From positions 372,001 to 436,000 of the forward strand of contig CP129487.1 in NCBI GenBank assembly GCA_030584025.1: a DNA stretch of 64,000 nucleotides, written 5' to 3'. The notes beneath the pieces are model-generated. The model made no database searches. It saw nothing but the letters and a program-made list of their open reading frames with translations, and had not been told where the DNA came from. How positions within the stretch are numbered: position 1 is the stretch's first letter; each line of letters starts with the position of its first letter. This document shows positions 50,894-62,300 of the stretch, in pieces. This DNA comes from Cyclobacteriaceae bacterium. GTDB lineage: Bacteria; Bacteroidota; Bacteroidia; Cytophagales; Cyclobacteriaceae. The position numbers were made by a program, and so were the translations under genes.

Positions 50894-53068
50894 TTAAAGC
50901 TTTTCAATCTTTGGTTTAGTTTCAATTACCTCTTTCATGCCCAGAATATCAAAAACGAACGTGTACTCCCGCGCCACCTCACGTAGCCTTCTGAATCGTC
51001 CGCTGGCGCCACCATGACCCGCATCCATATTGGTATATAAATAGAGTCGGTTATTGTCGGTTTTCATCGCCCGGAGTTTGGCTACCCATTTGGCGGGTTC
51101 CCAATACTGCACTTGCGAATCGTGCAGACCTGTAGTAACCAATAAATTCGGGTAGTCTTTCTTTTCTACATTATCATACGGAGAGTAGGAGAGCATGTAT
51201 TCGTATTCTTCCTGGATGTTTGGATTACCCCATTCCTTCCATTCAAACGTGGTAAGCGGAATGCTTTCGTCCATCATGGTCGTCACCACATCCACGAATG
51301 GCACTGCAGCAATAACGCCACGGTACAGTTCGGGTCGCATGTTAACAATGGCGCCCATTAACAAGCCACCGGCACTGCCGCCTGAAGCAAACAATTTATC
51401 TTTTGCTGCATAGTTATTTTGAATGAGCCAATCGGAACAGTCGATAAAATCAGTAAAGGTGTTTTTCTTATTCATCATCTTGCCGTCCTCGTACCAGGCA
51501 CCCCCCATTTCCTGTCCGCCACGCACATGGGCAATGGCATATACAAAGCCACGATCAAGTAAGCTAAGCCTTGCCGTATTGAAAGTCGGGAACATGGTTG
51601 AGCCGTACGAGCCGTAACCGTAAATCCATCCGGGAACGGTACCGTCTTTTTTAAACTTATCTTTACGATAGACAATCGACATCGGTACTTCCTTGCCATC
51701 ACGTGCTTTTACCATTACGCGTTCGGTGGCGTAATCTTCTTTGTTGAATCCGCCCAGTACTTCTTGTTCTTTCTTTAATTCTTTTTCGCGGGTGTCCATG
51801 TTATAGTCGTAGGTGGAGGCCGGTGTTGTCATGGACTGATAATAATACCGGATGATGTTGGTGTTAAAATCGGGATTGTATCCAATGCCAGCCGTGTAGG
51901 CAGGCTCGCCAAAATTAATGGCGTGTTCTGAATTGTCGGAACGATTAATAATACGGATGGTGGTAAGTCCTGCACTCATTTCCTCCACAGCCATAAAATT
52001 CTTGAAATAATCTACACCAGATAGAAAAACGTTTTCCCTATTGGGTATAACATCTTTCCAATTGGCTGAACCGGGAGTTGAAACCGGGGTTTGTACTAGC
52101 CGATAATTTTTCGCGTCCAGATTGGTGCGGATATAAAACGCATCGCCACCTGCATGATCGATGGAATAATCCACATTATCTTTTAGCGGTTCAACCACCA
52201 CTGGTTTACCGGGTTTATCGGCATCAATAACCTGCGAGAAACTCGCATCGGTACGGCCTGAATATAAAACGATGTATTTCTTTGATTTGGTTTTTCCGAG
52301 ATATACTGCCAGCGTTTCATCTTTCTCTTCATAAATAACCGGATCGGCATCAGCACTTGTTCCGAGAATATGTCGCTTGATCAGGTAGTTGCGCAATGTT
52401 TCCTGATCGGGTACGGCATAGTACATGGATTTATTGTCGTTTGTCCATTCGTATCCACCACGCGTGTTTGGAATTTTATCTCCCAGCATTTTTCCGGTTG
52501 CAAGATCTTTGAATTTAACCGTATAAAAATTTCTGCCAACGGTATCCATAACAATGGCTGCCAGTTTATGATCCGGACTTACAGAGGTGAAGAAGTTAAA
52601 ATAGGATTGACCTTTACCAAGTTCATTTCCATCGGCAACAATTTCTTCAGGGGCATCCAACGAACCTTTTTTGCGGCAATAGATTGGGTATTCGCCACCG
52701 GTAACAAAACGGGTGTAGTAATAGTAGTCGTCCAATTTATAGGGAACGGAAGCATCATCTTCTTTAATCCGGCCGCGCATTTCTTCAAAGAGGGCTTCCT
52801 GAAAAGCATCAGTGTGGGCCATCATGGTGTCGAGGTAGTCGTTTTCAGCAGTGAGGTAATTGATCACGGTTGAATCTTCCCGATTCTTTAACCAGTAATA
52901 ATTATCAGTACGGGTGTGACCGTGTTTGCTGACTACTTCAAAGGGTTCAATTTTGGCAATAGGTGGTTTAACATCCGGTAAGTTGGCCTGTTTTTCTTTG
53001 GGTGAACAGGCAACGAACCACAGCGCTACAATCAGAAATGTGAGGGGTGCGAATTTTATTTTTTGCAT
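50894..53068 (-). CDS. Prolyl oligopeptidase family (S9A, oligopeptidase B-like) lipoprotein
   Basis: A 724-residue serine peptidase with a lipoprotein signal (lipobox FVAC). Residues about 40-430 form the beta-propeller that screens substrates. The C-terminal alpha/beta hydrolase domain holds the nucleophile in ASGGSAGGLLMG (about 570), Asp in GLHDSQVQYWEPAKW (about 655) and His in NMDAGHGGASG (about 690). YGYGSYGSTMFPTFN and AIAHVRGGQEMGGAWYEDGK are the oligopeptidase-B-type signatures. It would trim short peptides outside the cytoplasm. It is monocistronic. Confidence 0.92.
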   Translation of the reverse strand: MQKIKFAPLTFLIVALWFVACSPKEKQANLPDVKPPIAKIEPFEVVSKHGHTRTDNYYWLKNREDSTVINYLTAENDYLDTMMAHTDAFQEALFEEMRGRIKEDDASVPYKLDDYYYYTRFVTGGEYPIYCRKKGSLDAPEEIVADGNELGKGQSYFNFFTSVSPDHKLAAIVMDTVGRNFYTVKFKDLATGKMLGDKIPNTRGGYEWTNDNKSMYYAVPDQETLRNYLIKRHILGTSADADPVIYEEKDETLAVYLGKTKSKKYIVLYSGRTDASFSQVIDADKPGKPVVVEPLKDNVDYSIDHAGGDAFYIRTNLDAKNYRLVQTPVSTPGSANWKDVIPNRENVFLSGVDYFKNFMAVEEMSAGLTTIRIINRSDNSEHAINFGEPAYTAGIGYNPDFNTNIIRYYYQSMTTPASTYDYNMDTREKELKKEQEVLGGFNKEDYATERVMVKARDGKEVPMSIVYRKDKFKKDGTVPGWIYGYGSYGSTMFPTFNTARLSLLDRGFVYAIAHVRGGQEMGGAWYEDGKMMNKKNTFTDFIDCSDWLIQNNYAAKDKLFASGGSAGGLLMGAIVNMRPELYRGVIAAVPFVDVVTTMMDESIPLTTFEWKEWGNPNIQEEYEYMLSYSPYDNVEKKDYPNLLVTTGLHDSQVQYWEPAKWVAKLRAMKTDNNRLYLYTNMDAGHGGASGRFRRLREVAREYTFVFDILGMKEVIETKPKIEKL

Positions 53069-53237
53069 ATGGGGTAATATTAATCGTTTTCGAAGATGGA
53101 AAATATTTCGAACAAATGTTTTATCGAATCTGAGAATTTGTGGTCGGTTATCCTGATGGGGTTTTATGTGGGCTAATGGTCATTTATGATAATGACTGGC
53201 AATTCTTTAACTTGTTTTCATTAATCCCCTATCCCGT

Positions 53238-53810
53238 ATGAAAGCAATTACCGTATTTCTGGTTTTCCTGAGCAGTTCATTTTTGCATGCACAAACCCTT
53301 GAAGACGTTTCCAAAGCCATGGATCACGCTGTTTATCCGGTTATGAAGAGCCACAAGTTTATGGGCGTAATGCCGGTTAAAAATCCAATATTACCAATGC
53401 AGGCTACTGATAAATATAAACTCGTAATCGATTTGGTGGCCTCATCGGACGACTCCGTTAAAGTTAATTTCGGCATAACTGATATTGGTCGAACATTTAA
53501 TTTGCATGTTGCCAACGGAGCCAGCCCGAAAAACCTGGATATTATTGTGGTTGCGCATGGCCCGGCAGTTTGGTCTTTACTGACGAATGAAGCTTTTGAA
53601 AAGAAGTACGGAATACCGAATCCAAACATTGCTTTTATAAAGGAGTTGAATCAGCACAACGTGAAGTTTTTTGTGTGTGGTCAGAATCTCACCATAATGA
53701 ATATCGCTCCGGAAGAATTGGTTTCGGAAGTTCAAGTAGCCCTGTCAGCCAAAACGGCACTTACCCATTTTCAATCACTGGGATATGTGGTGTTTGAGTT
53801 TCGCGATTAA
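53238..53810 (+). CDS. Exported DsrE-like protein
   Basis: A 190-residue protein with a signal peptide (FLVFLSSSFLHAQ). The mature part shows a DsrE/DsrF-like Rossmann-type fold: YKLVIDLVASSDDSVKVNFGI, NLDIIVVAHGPAVWSLL, then HNVKFFVCGQNLTIMNI with one Cys (about 150) at the position used for sulfur relay in DsrE. The periplasmic location is shared by a known subset of the family. Sulfur chemistry is only a possibility. It stands alone upstream of the M28 peptidase gene. Confidence 0.78.
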   Translation: MKAITVFLVFLSSSFLHAQTLEDVSKAMDHAVYPVMKSHKFMGVMPVKNPILPMQATDKYKLVIDLVASSDDSVKVNFGITDIGRTFNLHVANGASPKNLDIIVVAHGPAVWSLLTNEAFEKKYGIPNPNIAFIKELNQHNVKFFVCGQNLTIMNIAPEELVSEVQVALSAKTALTHFQSLGYVVFEFRD

Positions 53811-53891
53811 GTAATTGTTAGCCGCTGGTAAAGATTTTAATGTGATTTCATAGTTGATCGGCTTATTTTCGTCACGCTAAATAAAAATTTC

Positions 53892-55340
53892 ATGAATAGA
53901 ATTCTTGTCTTGTCAGCCATCTGCGTATCGCTCACCATTCTGTCCTCGTGCAAAAAGGAAACGCGACCTGAAATTTTTTCCAGAATCAATGCCGAGGTAC
54001 TTCAAAATGCCAAAGCCTACACAACATTGCAAGAGACTACATCAACCATTGGTCATCGGTTAACTGGATCAGAGAATGGCAGCAAGGCAGAAGAATACAC
54101 CTATTCTAAATTCAAGGAATACGGTTTTACCGATGTGCAGTACCAGGAATTTGAAACCAAAGCCTGGTCTCGTGGTACCGTATCCGTTACGATTAGCGGG
54201 GAAGCGGTGAAGGCTGTAACCTTAGGGCATTCACCAATAGAAGCAGATATAACCGGTGAATTGGTAGACATGGGCAATGGGCTTGAGGCCGATTATGCGG
54301 CCAACCCTGGAAAAGCTGAAGGAAAAATTGTACTAATTTATATAGGTGTGTTGGATGGGAGTGCTGAAGGTACCCGTAACCTGCATCGCAGTGAGAAAGC
54401 GGCAATTGCCATTAAAAACGGAGCAAAGGGTGTGGTTATTTTCAACCAGGTGGATGGTGGTGTATTGCTTACAGGTACTGCTTCGGTAACGGGTGAATTA
54501 ATTCCAATTCCGGCCGTTTGCATTGGAAAGGAGAAGGGGATGGAGCTAAAAGAAAAACTTAAAGCTGGAGAGAAAGTTGAGGTACAAATTCAAATGACCA
54601 ACCACAGTGATTTGATTAAAGCCCGGAATGTAATTGCAACACTAAAAGGTTCTGAATTGCCTGATGAAAAAATAATTATCGGTGGCCATCTTGATTCGTG
54701 GGATTTATCCACCGGAGCCATCGACAACGGTATTGGTTCATTCGCCATATTGGATATTGCCCGTGCCTTCAAGACGAATAACCTGAAGCCAAAGCGCACC
54801 ATTCAGTTTGTGATGTTTATGGGCGAGGAACAAGGTTTGCTTGGATCAACGCACATGGTGAAGGAAGCGGTGAAAGATGGTACCATAGAAAGTGTGAAGT
54901 ATATGTTCAATATTGATATGGGCGGCAACCCTATCGGGGTTAATGCAGGGGGTAAATTGAATGACACTACATTTTTTAAGACCATAGGAGAGGAGATTGC
55001 AGCCATCGATACGGTTTATAGAAACAGGTTTAGTAACCGATCCGGTTTACATAGCGATCATCAACCCTTTATGCTGGAAGGTGTGCCCATTTTAAGTATC
55101 ATCAGCAACCTTGATCGCGCCATCTACAAATGCTACCATGCCGACTGTGACGACTTTAATCTGGTTAACAAAGATCACATTACCAATACCGCTCGTTTTG
55201 GTACCATGATTTTATTTGCATTGGCAAATGCCGATAAATTACCAGCCGATAAAATGGATAGTGAAACTACGAAGCAATTTATGATTGACAATAACCTGGA
55301 AGAACCATTGCGGATTGCGGGTGATTGGAAGTGGGACTAA
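53892..55340 (+). CDS. M28 family zinc aminopeptidase with PA domain, lipoprotein
   Basis: A 482-residue lipoprotein (lipobox LSSC, Cys20). A PA domain (about 110-225, KIVLIYIGVLDG, KGVVIFNQVDGG) is inserted before the M28 catalytic core. Zinc ligands and catalytic residues are in GGHLDSWDLSTGAIDNGIG (His and Asp), MGEEQGLLGS (Glu-Glu), FNIDMGG (Asp) and HSDHQPFMLEG (His). It should release N-terminal residues from peptides outside the cytoplasm. Together with the S9 peptidase nearby it suggests a life on peptides. Confidence 0.93.
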   Translation: MNRILVLSAICVSLTILSSCKKETRPEIFSRINAEVLQNAKAYTTLQETTSTIGHRLTGSENGSKAEEYTYSKFKEYGFTDVQYQEFETKAWSRGTVSVTISGEAVKAVTLGHSPIEADITGELVDMGNGLEADYAANPGKAEGKIVLIYIGVLDGSAEGTRNLHRSEKAAIAIKNGAKGVVIFNQVDGGVLLTGTASVTGELIPIPAVCIGKEKGMELKEKLKAGEKVEVQIQMTNHSDLIKARNVIATLKGSELPDEKIIIGGHLDSWDLSTGAIDNGIGSFAILDIARAFKTNNLKPKRTIQFVMFMGEEQGLLGSTHMVKEAVKDGTIESVKYMFNIDMGGNPIGVNAGGKLNDTTFFKTIGEEIAAIDTVYRNRFSNRSGLHSDHQPFMLEGVPILSIISNLDRAIYKCYHADCDDFNLVNKDHITNTARFGTMILFALANADKLPADKMDSETTKQFMIDNNLEEPLRIAGDWKWD

Positions 55341-55368
55341 TTTTCGAAGAAGAGAAATGTTTAATCAA

Positions 55369-55415
55369 CTGAGGTTGTTCTCTTTTTGAGGGCTACCAGA
55401 AGAAAACAACCTCAG
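55369..55415. terminator. Hairpin between convergent genes
   Basis: CTGAGGTTGTT (55369-55379) pairs perfectly with AACAACCTCAG (55405-55415), with a 25-base loop. It lies between the stops of the M28 peptidase (plus) and barrel paralog C (minus), so it can act for both. Confidence 0.65.
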
Positions 55416-55430
55416 TCTGTTTATTCTGGA

Positions 55431-56165
55431 TCACCTCAAAGTAAGGGGCATACCAACGGTAAACTGAAACACCCTGTTTTTCACTTCATATTCCGAATCG
55501 TATAAACTTGACAGGCCTAAGCCATACCGAGCTTCAATTATGATTTTACGAGCGATTAAAATACCTCCACCTAACTGAAGCCCAAAATCGAAGCGATTGT
55601 CGATATACATACCTTCACCGTCTTCTGGCTGGTCACCAAACTTGATATTTCCTTTATCGCTGTTCGTAAAGGTATCTGAAACATCATCGTACGACTCGGT
55701 TATTTTGCTGTCATATGAATATTTTCCTCCAAGGCCAATGCCAAAAGATGGACCCGCAAGGGCATAGAATTTTGTGTCACCTCCGAAAGAGATTTTCACT
55801 AAGGCTGGTATTTCAAGATAATTTAATGTGTTTTTTGTCGTGGATGTGGTTACCGTGGTGATGAGACGCCCATCATCATCCTCCATCCAGGTTGAAGTGG
55901 ACTTTTCTGTATAGCCTTTCTGAATAAAGTTTAACTCTGGTTGTATTGAAATTCTGTCATTAATTGAATAGTTAAGCGCAGCACCTATAGTAAAACCTAT
56001 TTTCGACTTGATTTCATCTTCAAAGCCAGGAAATTGAATAATATCAGGTTCACTCATCGATACAGTTGCGAGTGTAGCCCCGATCTTCGGAATTACAATA
56101 AGCTTTTGTGCACTTACACAGATTGAGCTCAGCAAAATGGAGAAAGCAAGCAGGTATTTTTTCAT
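55431..56165 (-). CDS. Outer-membrane beta-barrel protein, paralog C
   Basis: A 244-residue exported barrel related to paralogs A and B. It has the signal peptide ending VSAQ and the same ordered motifs: PKIGATLATVS, IQPELNFIQKG, NYLEIPALVKISFGGDTKFYALAGPSFG split by a short loop, NRFDFGLQLGGGI and IEARYGLGLSSL. It follows the hybrid sensor gene by 52 bases on the same strand and has a perfect -7 box TAATTTTG on the minus strand in that gap. It may be a regulated target or partner of that sensor, by position. Confidence 0.82.
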   Translation of the reverse strand: MKKYLLAFSILLSSICVSAQKLIVIPKIGATLATVSMSEPDIIQFPGFEDEIKSKIGFTIGAALNYSINDRISIQPELNFIQKGYTEKSTSTWMEDDDGRLITTVTTSTTKNTLNYLEIPALVKISFGGDTKFYALAGPSFGIGLGGKYSYDSKITESYDDVSDTFTNSDKGNIKFGDQPEDGEGMYIDNRFDFGLQLGGGILIARKIIIEARYGLGLSSLYDSEYEVKNRVFQFTVGMPLTLR

Positions 56166-56217
56166 AGCTGAAAGGTTTTAGTGTTACACAAAATTAACCC
56201 GGTACCTTCCTGCACCG

Positions 56218-59200
56218 TTACGAATTTGTAACAATGTCTTGCTGATTTGTAACAGGAGGGCTTTTTAGTATGTTTTCCTGGAATTCGGAAGGCGTTACAC
56301 CTGACCAGGCTTTGAAGAGCCGGCTGAAATTGGGTAGGTTGTTAAAACCGGATTGATAGGCGGCCTCGCTTACTGAAATGCTCTTGGTTGAAAGAAGCCT
56401 TTTGGCATGCTCCAGTCGGAACAGTCGTAAAAAATCACCAGGCGATTTATCGGTAAGGGCTTTGAGTTTTCGGTGCAATTGCATGCGGCTCATGCCGATT
56501 TCACGGGTAAATTCATCCACACCGAAGTCAGCATTGGCAAAGTTTTTTTTAAGGATGTCGATTGCTTTATTTAAAAATTGCGACTCTGGAGTTGCATCGA
56601 CTACGGGTGCAAAGGGTACTGCGCGATGTGCAAATAATACTTTTAATTTTTCACGCTGTGCGATCAGGTTTTGAACCCGTGCCTGCAGTTCACGCGCATC
56701 GAATGGCTTGGTCAGGTAGTCATCAGCACCTGTGTGCAATCCCTCCAGTTTACTTTGTTGATCGGCACGCGCGGTAAGCAAAATCACCGGTACGTGGCTG
56801 GTGGCTTCATGTGTCTTAATTTTTTTACACAGTTCGTTGCCATTCAATCCGGGCATCATCAGGTCGCTGATCACCAGGTCGGGAACATGTTGCAAAACTT
56901 TCTCCCAGGCATCTTTACCATTTTCAGCCAGGATGACTTTATACTGGTCACCCATTACCTGCCGGATGAATTCACGCATGTCGGTTTGATCTTCAGCAAT
57001 CACCAATACCGGTGAAGCAAGTTCAGCATCAAGGGTTGTGTCATGGATCACCTCATCTTCCAGGTAGGTGTTAAATGAAAAACCTGATGATAATGAAACT
57101 GAAGGTGATAGTTCGTTTTTATAATATGCCTGCGCGATGGGAAAGGTGAATGTAAACAAACTTCCTCCCGATTTCTGATTGGCAGCGGTTAATGTTCCAT
57201 GATGTGCATGAGCCAGTTCTTTAGATAAAGCAAGCCCTAAACCCGTGCCTCCGTGAATACCTGCTGATTCTTCAACCTGAAAAAATCGATCAAAGATGTG
57301 GTTTAGTTTATCTTCCGGTATGCCGGGGCCGGTATCTGTAACCTGTACGGTTAAATGGTCTGCGCCAACTGAAGCACTGAGCTGTACCGTGCCGCCTTCA
57401 GGTGTAAACTTTAAGGCATTGAATAGAAGATTGTAGATAATCTTCTCAATTTTATTCCGATCGAAATATCCAATAATCGCATCATCGGGTAATTCCAACA
57501 TGTAGTTGATTTGCTTTTGATTGGCCAACGATTCGAAAGACGCATATGCGGTTTTCAAAAATTGTTTCAGGTCGCCTTCTGAGGCCTGTATTTTCATGTT
57601 GCCCGATTCGATTTTAGATAAATCGAGTATCTCATCAATTAAGCGATGCAGGCGTACGGCATTGCGATGCATCAGTTTCCAGTCTTTAACTTCCGGTGAT
57701 GAGGGGTTTTGTTCAATCTTTTGCTGAAGCGGACCAATAATCAGTGTGAGCGGAGTGCGGAATTCATGTGAGATGTTGGCGAAGAACCGGGATTGGGTTT
57801 CGTTAAGTGCGGCCAACCTTTTATTAAGTTTTTGCTTTTCGCGATACAAGTAGTAGAACATACCGATCACCATCATTGAAAGGAGGAGAAAACCGATCAG
57901 GTAATTTCTTTGACTACTTTGTTTTTGTAGTCGTAATTGAGTGATCTCATTCTCCGCTTTTAATGCGCGGATTTCATTTTCCTTTTTCTCATTCTGATAA
58001 CGTGCTTCCAGTGCGGTTGCCTCCTTCTTGTTTTGCACCTGCTTCAAGCTATCGTTTAATGCGGCATAACGCTGGTGATACGCATACGCAAGCTCATAGT
58101 TTTTCTCTCCGGCATATAGCTCGCTGAGCGCCTGGTAACCATCCATCACCAACGGAAAAAGCTTTACCTGTTGAGCCACACGAATAGCCGAATCGAAATA
58201 AAGTATGGCTCCCTTGTTTTGTTTTAACTCATACGAGGCAAAGCCCAAAGCCGAATAACTGTACGCCATGTTAGCTGAATCAGAAATGGTTTTGCTGATC
58301 CGTAAAGACTTCAGATAATTGGTTTTTGCTTTCTCCAGGTTTTCCTTTTCGTAATAGATGTTCCCGATGCTGGTCAGGGTTTCTGCTACATCGCGCTTCG
58401 CTCCGGATGATTGATAAACCTGGAGTGCACGATCATATGCGAGCAGCGCCTCATCGAACTGCCCGAGTTTACGATAAATTCTGCCTAGCAACCGGTTGGA
58501 GTAAGCGATGGAGGGTTGCTTGTTTATCTTCTCAGCGATGGCCAGACTTTTTAACGCATAATCAAGGGCCTTATCGTAGTCACCCAGCAGGTTTTGCAGG
58601 TTACCAATGTTAGACAGACTTTGTGTAAGTCCATCATCGTCTCCTGATTGTTCAAAAATTTCTGTTGCCTTCAGGTAGAACGTTATGGCCTCCTTGTAAT
58701 CGTTTTTATCTTTCATCAGGTTGCCCATCATGTTATAGAATGAAGCCTCCATGTGTGGGTCAGGGTGTTCCGAAATGATGTCAAGACCTGTGCGTAAATG
58801 GAATTCTGCTGAGTCAAATCGCGATAAGCGTAAATAGGCAATACCCAGTTCCAGATAGGTGTCAAGTAAAATGGGATTTGTTGAATCGCTAATAGCACTT
58901 AATGCATTTTTATAAATAGGAATCGCGAGTAAGTAGTCGCTTCGTTGGCGATGATACTTGCCTAAACTGGTATACGCCTCAGCAATCAGGTTGCTGTTTT
59001 GGGCTTGCCGGGCAATGGCAAGTGCCTTTCGATGATAATCCAGTGCGGTATTTTCATCAGTTGCCAGTTCAGCCAATTGCTGATGAAGTTGAATGGTTAG
59101 TTCGGGTGAGGTGGATTTGTCCAGTAGCTGCAGCAGACTGTCGATTTGCTGGGCAATGGTTATTTGCCCTGAGCCATGCACGAACAGCAGCACACATACC

Positions 59201-59226
59201 AACCGGATCAAATAGCGCATAGGCAA
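56218..59226 (-). CDS. Hybrid two-component regulator: TPR sensor, histidine kinase, receiver and AraC-type HTH in one chain
   Basis: A 1002-residue one-protein two-component system. A signal peptide (about 1-25) is followed by a periplasmic array of TPR repeats (about 35-400), a coiled coil, one membrane helix (about 443-461), HisKA with His in ISHEFRTPLTL (about 488), HATPase with DTGPGIPEDKLN and GGTGLGLALSKE (about 600-710), a receiver with Asp in DLVISDLMMPG (about 800) and an AraC-type HTH (about 890-985). Similar hybrids in Bacteroidota sense a ligand outside and act directly on DNA. TPRs in place of the usual Y_Y_Y propeller suggest a protein or peptide ligand. It is upstream of barrel paralog C. 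Confidence 0.93.
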   Translation of the reverse strand: MPMRYLIRLVCVLLFVHGSGQITIAQQIDSLLQLLDKSTSPELTIQLHQQLAELATDENTALDYHRKALAIARQAQNSNLIAEAYTSLGKYHRQRSDYLLAIPIYKNALSAISDSTNPILLDTYLELGIAYLRLSRFDSAEFHLRTGLDIISEHPDPHMEASFYNMMGNLMKDKNDYKEAITFYLKATEIFEQSGDDDGLTQSLSNIGNLQNLLGDYDKALDYALKSLAIAEKINKQPSIAYSNRLLGRIYRKLGQFDEALLAYDRALQVYQSSGAKRDVAETLTSIGNIYYEKENLEKAKTNYLKSLRISKTISDSANMAYSYSALGFASYELKQNKGAILYFDSAIRVAQQVKLFPLVMDGYQALSELYAGEKNYELAYAYHQRYAALNDSLKQVQNKKEATALEARYQNEKKENEIRALKAENEITQLRLQKQSSQRNYLIGFLLLSMMVIGMFYYLYREKQKLNKRLAALNETQSRFFANISHEFRTPLTLIIGPLQQKIEQNPSSPEVKDWKLMHRNAVRLHRLIDEILDLSKIESGNMKIQASEGDLKQFLKTAYASFESLANQKQINYMLELPDDAIIGYFDRNKIEKIIYNLLFNALKFTPEGGTVQLSASVGADHLTVQVTDTGPGIPEDKLNHIFDRFFQVEESAGIHGGTGLGLALSKELAHAHHGTLTAANQKSGGSLFTFTFPIAQAYYKNELSPSVSLSSGFSFNTYLEDEVIHDTTLDAELASPVLVIAEDQTDMREFIRQVMGDQYKVILAENGKDAWEKVLQHVPDLVISDLMMPGLNGNELCKKIKTHEATSHVPVILLTARADQQSKLEGLHTGADDYLTKPFDARELQARVQNLIAQREKLKVLFAHRAVPFAPVVDATPESQFLNKAIDILKKNFANADFGVDEFTREIGMSRMQLHRKLKALTDKSPGDFLRLFRLEHAKRLLSTKSISVSEAAYQSGFNNLPNFSRLFKAWSGVTPSEFQENILKSPPVTNQQDIVTNS

Positions 59227-59323
59227 GATAAAATGGCAAAACGCGAACCTTAATATACTTACAATTCGGGTTCATGCAAAACAAGGAACGTTAGGTTCCG
59301 GAATATAAATCAGTTGCCATAAG

Positions 59324-62300
59324 TTACCTCCTCAACGAAAGATAACCCGTTTTGCCTGGGCGTCCGCTGGTAAATTCAAGTTTATAAAAGTACGTACCCG
59401 AAGGTAGTTCATTTCCGTTTTTGTTCAGCCCGCTGAACACCCGAGACTGATTATCGTAGTTAGAGATTTCAAATACCACATCGCCCCAGCGGTTGTAGAT
59501 GGTTACGCGGTTTTGTTGTGTGTCAGGGAAAAGATCAATGTAATCGATCTGAAAGAAATCATTTCGTGTATCGCCATTAGGTGAAAAACCCGTGCGTACA
59601 ATTATATCACCTTCTACTTGTATGGTGAGTTGTTGCTGTGTGCAGATACCAAAGAGATCACATACTTCAATGGTGATCATATCTTCACCGGTGAAGAGAA
59701 CGCCACCGTAATTGAGAATAAGCTGGTCGGATGCGTTAATGGATGCAGAGGCGCCAGCAGAAGTTTGTGTTGTGATTACCCGCAAGCTCGCCAGGTCCAG
59801 GTTGTCATCCGGATCGCTGAGTAAAGGCGTAAGATCTATGTTTACAATGCCTTCAATAAATAATCCCGTAACCGTGGTCGCAATAACCGGAGGTTGATTA
59901 CCAACACATGGTGCAGGTACAACCGTTACATTAAGTGAAGCAGACGCGGGACTGGTGCATCCTTCAGCATTGGTTACGGTAACGAAGTACGTTCCGGTGG
60001 CAGCCGCTGTAATCTGTTGTGTTGTTTCGCCTGTCGACCAGGTGTATGCTGCAAAACCTGCAGGCGCAGTTAACGTAAGCGTGGCACTGCTGCACACAGT
60101 AACCGCATTGCCAACCGGTGTAATGCTGGAGGTAATTACGGGTTGAGCAGGAACGGAAGAAACTGTTGCGGTAACCGGAACCTGCGTGCTTTCGCAGAAA
60201 GCATCAGCAATGGAAACAAGATATATTGTGGTAGTCGTCAGCACGGGTGTGGTATAGGTTTCGTTTACTTCACCGGCAATGAGTGCCAGTGGAGTTTGTG
60301 TGTACCAGCGGTATTGACCGGGTGTACCACCGGAGGCTGTTAAAATAACGGAACCCGAGCCGCACGTGGAAGCATTGGTAACATCAGGTGGTGCGGGCAA
60401 AGGATTTACGATCAAGGTGGCCACGTTGGTGAAAACATCTGCTGCCAGATCACCCGTGATCAGGCAGCGGTAATCACCCGCTTCTGCTGTTGTTACATTT
60501 GTGACAGTTAATGTATTTGTGTTGACATTTGTAAACGTGGCATTGTTAGTGAGGTTAACAAATATACTTCCATTGAATTTTTGCCATTGGTAGGTGATGT
60601 TTGTAGTGCCTGTGGCTTCTGTTGAGAGTATGTAGTTATCACCAACACATCGGTTCACTGTCCCTACGGGTTGAGTTGTGATGGTAATTGTTGAGGCTAC
60701 ACCACATATAGTTCCTGACGGGGTGTCTCCGGTAATCGTCCATCCCCTGGTAGTGGTTAAGTTGGTTCTTGAGGCAACGGCATTGGTGCCATATTGCCTT
60801 CCAGTGGCCCCCAGCGTTCGTCCTGTTGGTGTAGTTGGATTGGCACTCCAGCCTATCAAGGTGGCGGAGTAATTCGAGCAATCCATACCAGCGTTATTAA
60901 GCATGTTACTCAAGTTAGCCGCAGGATTAAGCGTCCAAGCTCCAAGATTTTGATTAAATGAACTTGCCAATGAGAACATATTTCTAAAATCGGTGACGGC
61001 AGCGGTATTCCAAGAGCTTATGTCTTGGTTAAATGAAGTTGCTTGACTAAACATTCCAAACATATTGGTAACGGCTCCCGTATTCCAGGAGCTTATATCT
61101 TGATTGAAGTCATTTGCGTTCGCAAACATTTCACTCATTGTGGTAACAGCTCCCGTATTCCATGCTCCAATGTCTTGATTAAAGAGGCAATTGTAAAACA
61201 TGTACTCCATATCGGTGACAACTGCCGTGTTCCATGTCCCAATGTTTTGGTTAAAGGAACTTGCATTATAGAACATGCCATACATATTGGTAACAGTACC
61301 CGTATTCCACGACCCGATATTTTGGTTGAACGAACTTGCGTTTGCAAACATTTCACTCATCGTAGTAACTGATCCTGTATTCCATGATCCAATATCTTGA
61401 TTAAAGGTGGAGGCGCCATAAAACATTTCACTCATGTCGGTAACTGAAGCGGTATTCCACGCCCCGATACTTTGGTTGAATGAGCCTGCACTATAGAACA
61501 ATCTATGCATGGTTGTGACACCAGTTGTATTCCAGGTTCCAATATTGGTTGGTGAATTCAAGTTAGTGCAAGCTCTGAACATTTGTGATAGATCGGTTAC
61601 ACTCGATAAATCAGGTACATCGGTAGCGGTTACTTGAAGATTCGCACAACCATAAAATGCATTTTGCATACTGGTCCATGCGGTGGTGCCCCATTGTTCA
61701 ATCTGGGTAAGTCTGTTGCGGTCTGCCCCGTTATTGATAATGATGCGCTGGAAGTTAGTGGGTTCAATTTGTAAGCGAATTGTGGCGCCAGCGGGCAATC
61801 CGGTGATGGTTAGTGTTGATCCACTCCAGGAACCACTACCTGAAGCCGAGCCTGGGGAAATTTCTTGCCACGTATAGTTAACCACACCGCTGGTCGCTGT
61901 GCCAAAAGACAATTGTGTGGCTCCAGAACCTGCGGTGGCAAGATTCCATTGGGTAATGAAGTTTTGGGTGGAAGCAGTCGAAACCAAATTTTCGTACACC
62001 ACTAAAAACCCAGCTGCACGCGTAATAATAATTTCAGGTTTGCCATCCAGGTTTAAATCGCCCGTAGTTAAGCCGCGTGGTGCGGTAACGGTAGTATTGA
62101 ACGGAGCGGCAAACGAAGTTGCAGATAAGGCTCCTGAAGTGTGAATGTTTTTGAAGATTGTAAAACGATTTCCGGTTTCACTGGTGGTGATAATTTCAGG
62201 TTTGCCATCGCCATCCAAATCGGCAATGTGGGCTACCGTGGTGGCACTGGGGTTGGTTAAATCAAATCGGCTAAAGCTCAGGTTACCAACCGTGCTGGTA

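Noticed and set aside
52370..52873. 167-residue frame antisense to the S9 peptidase
   Set aside because: No family features; the S9 propeller on the other strand is intact.
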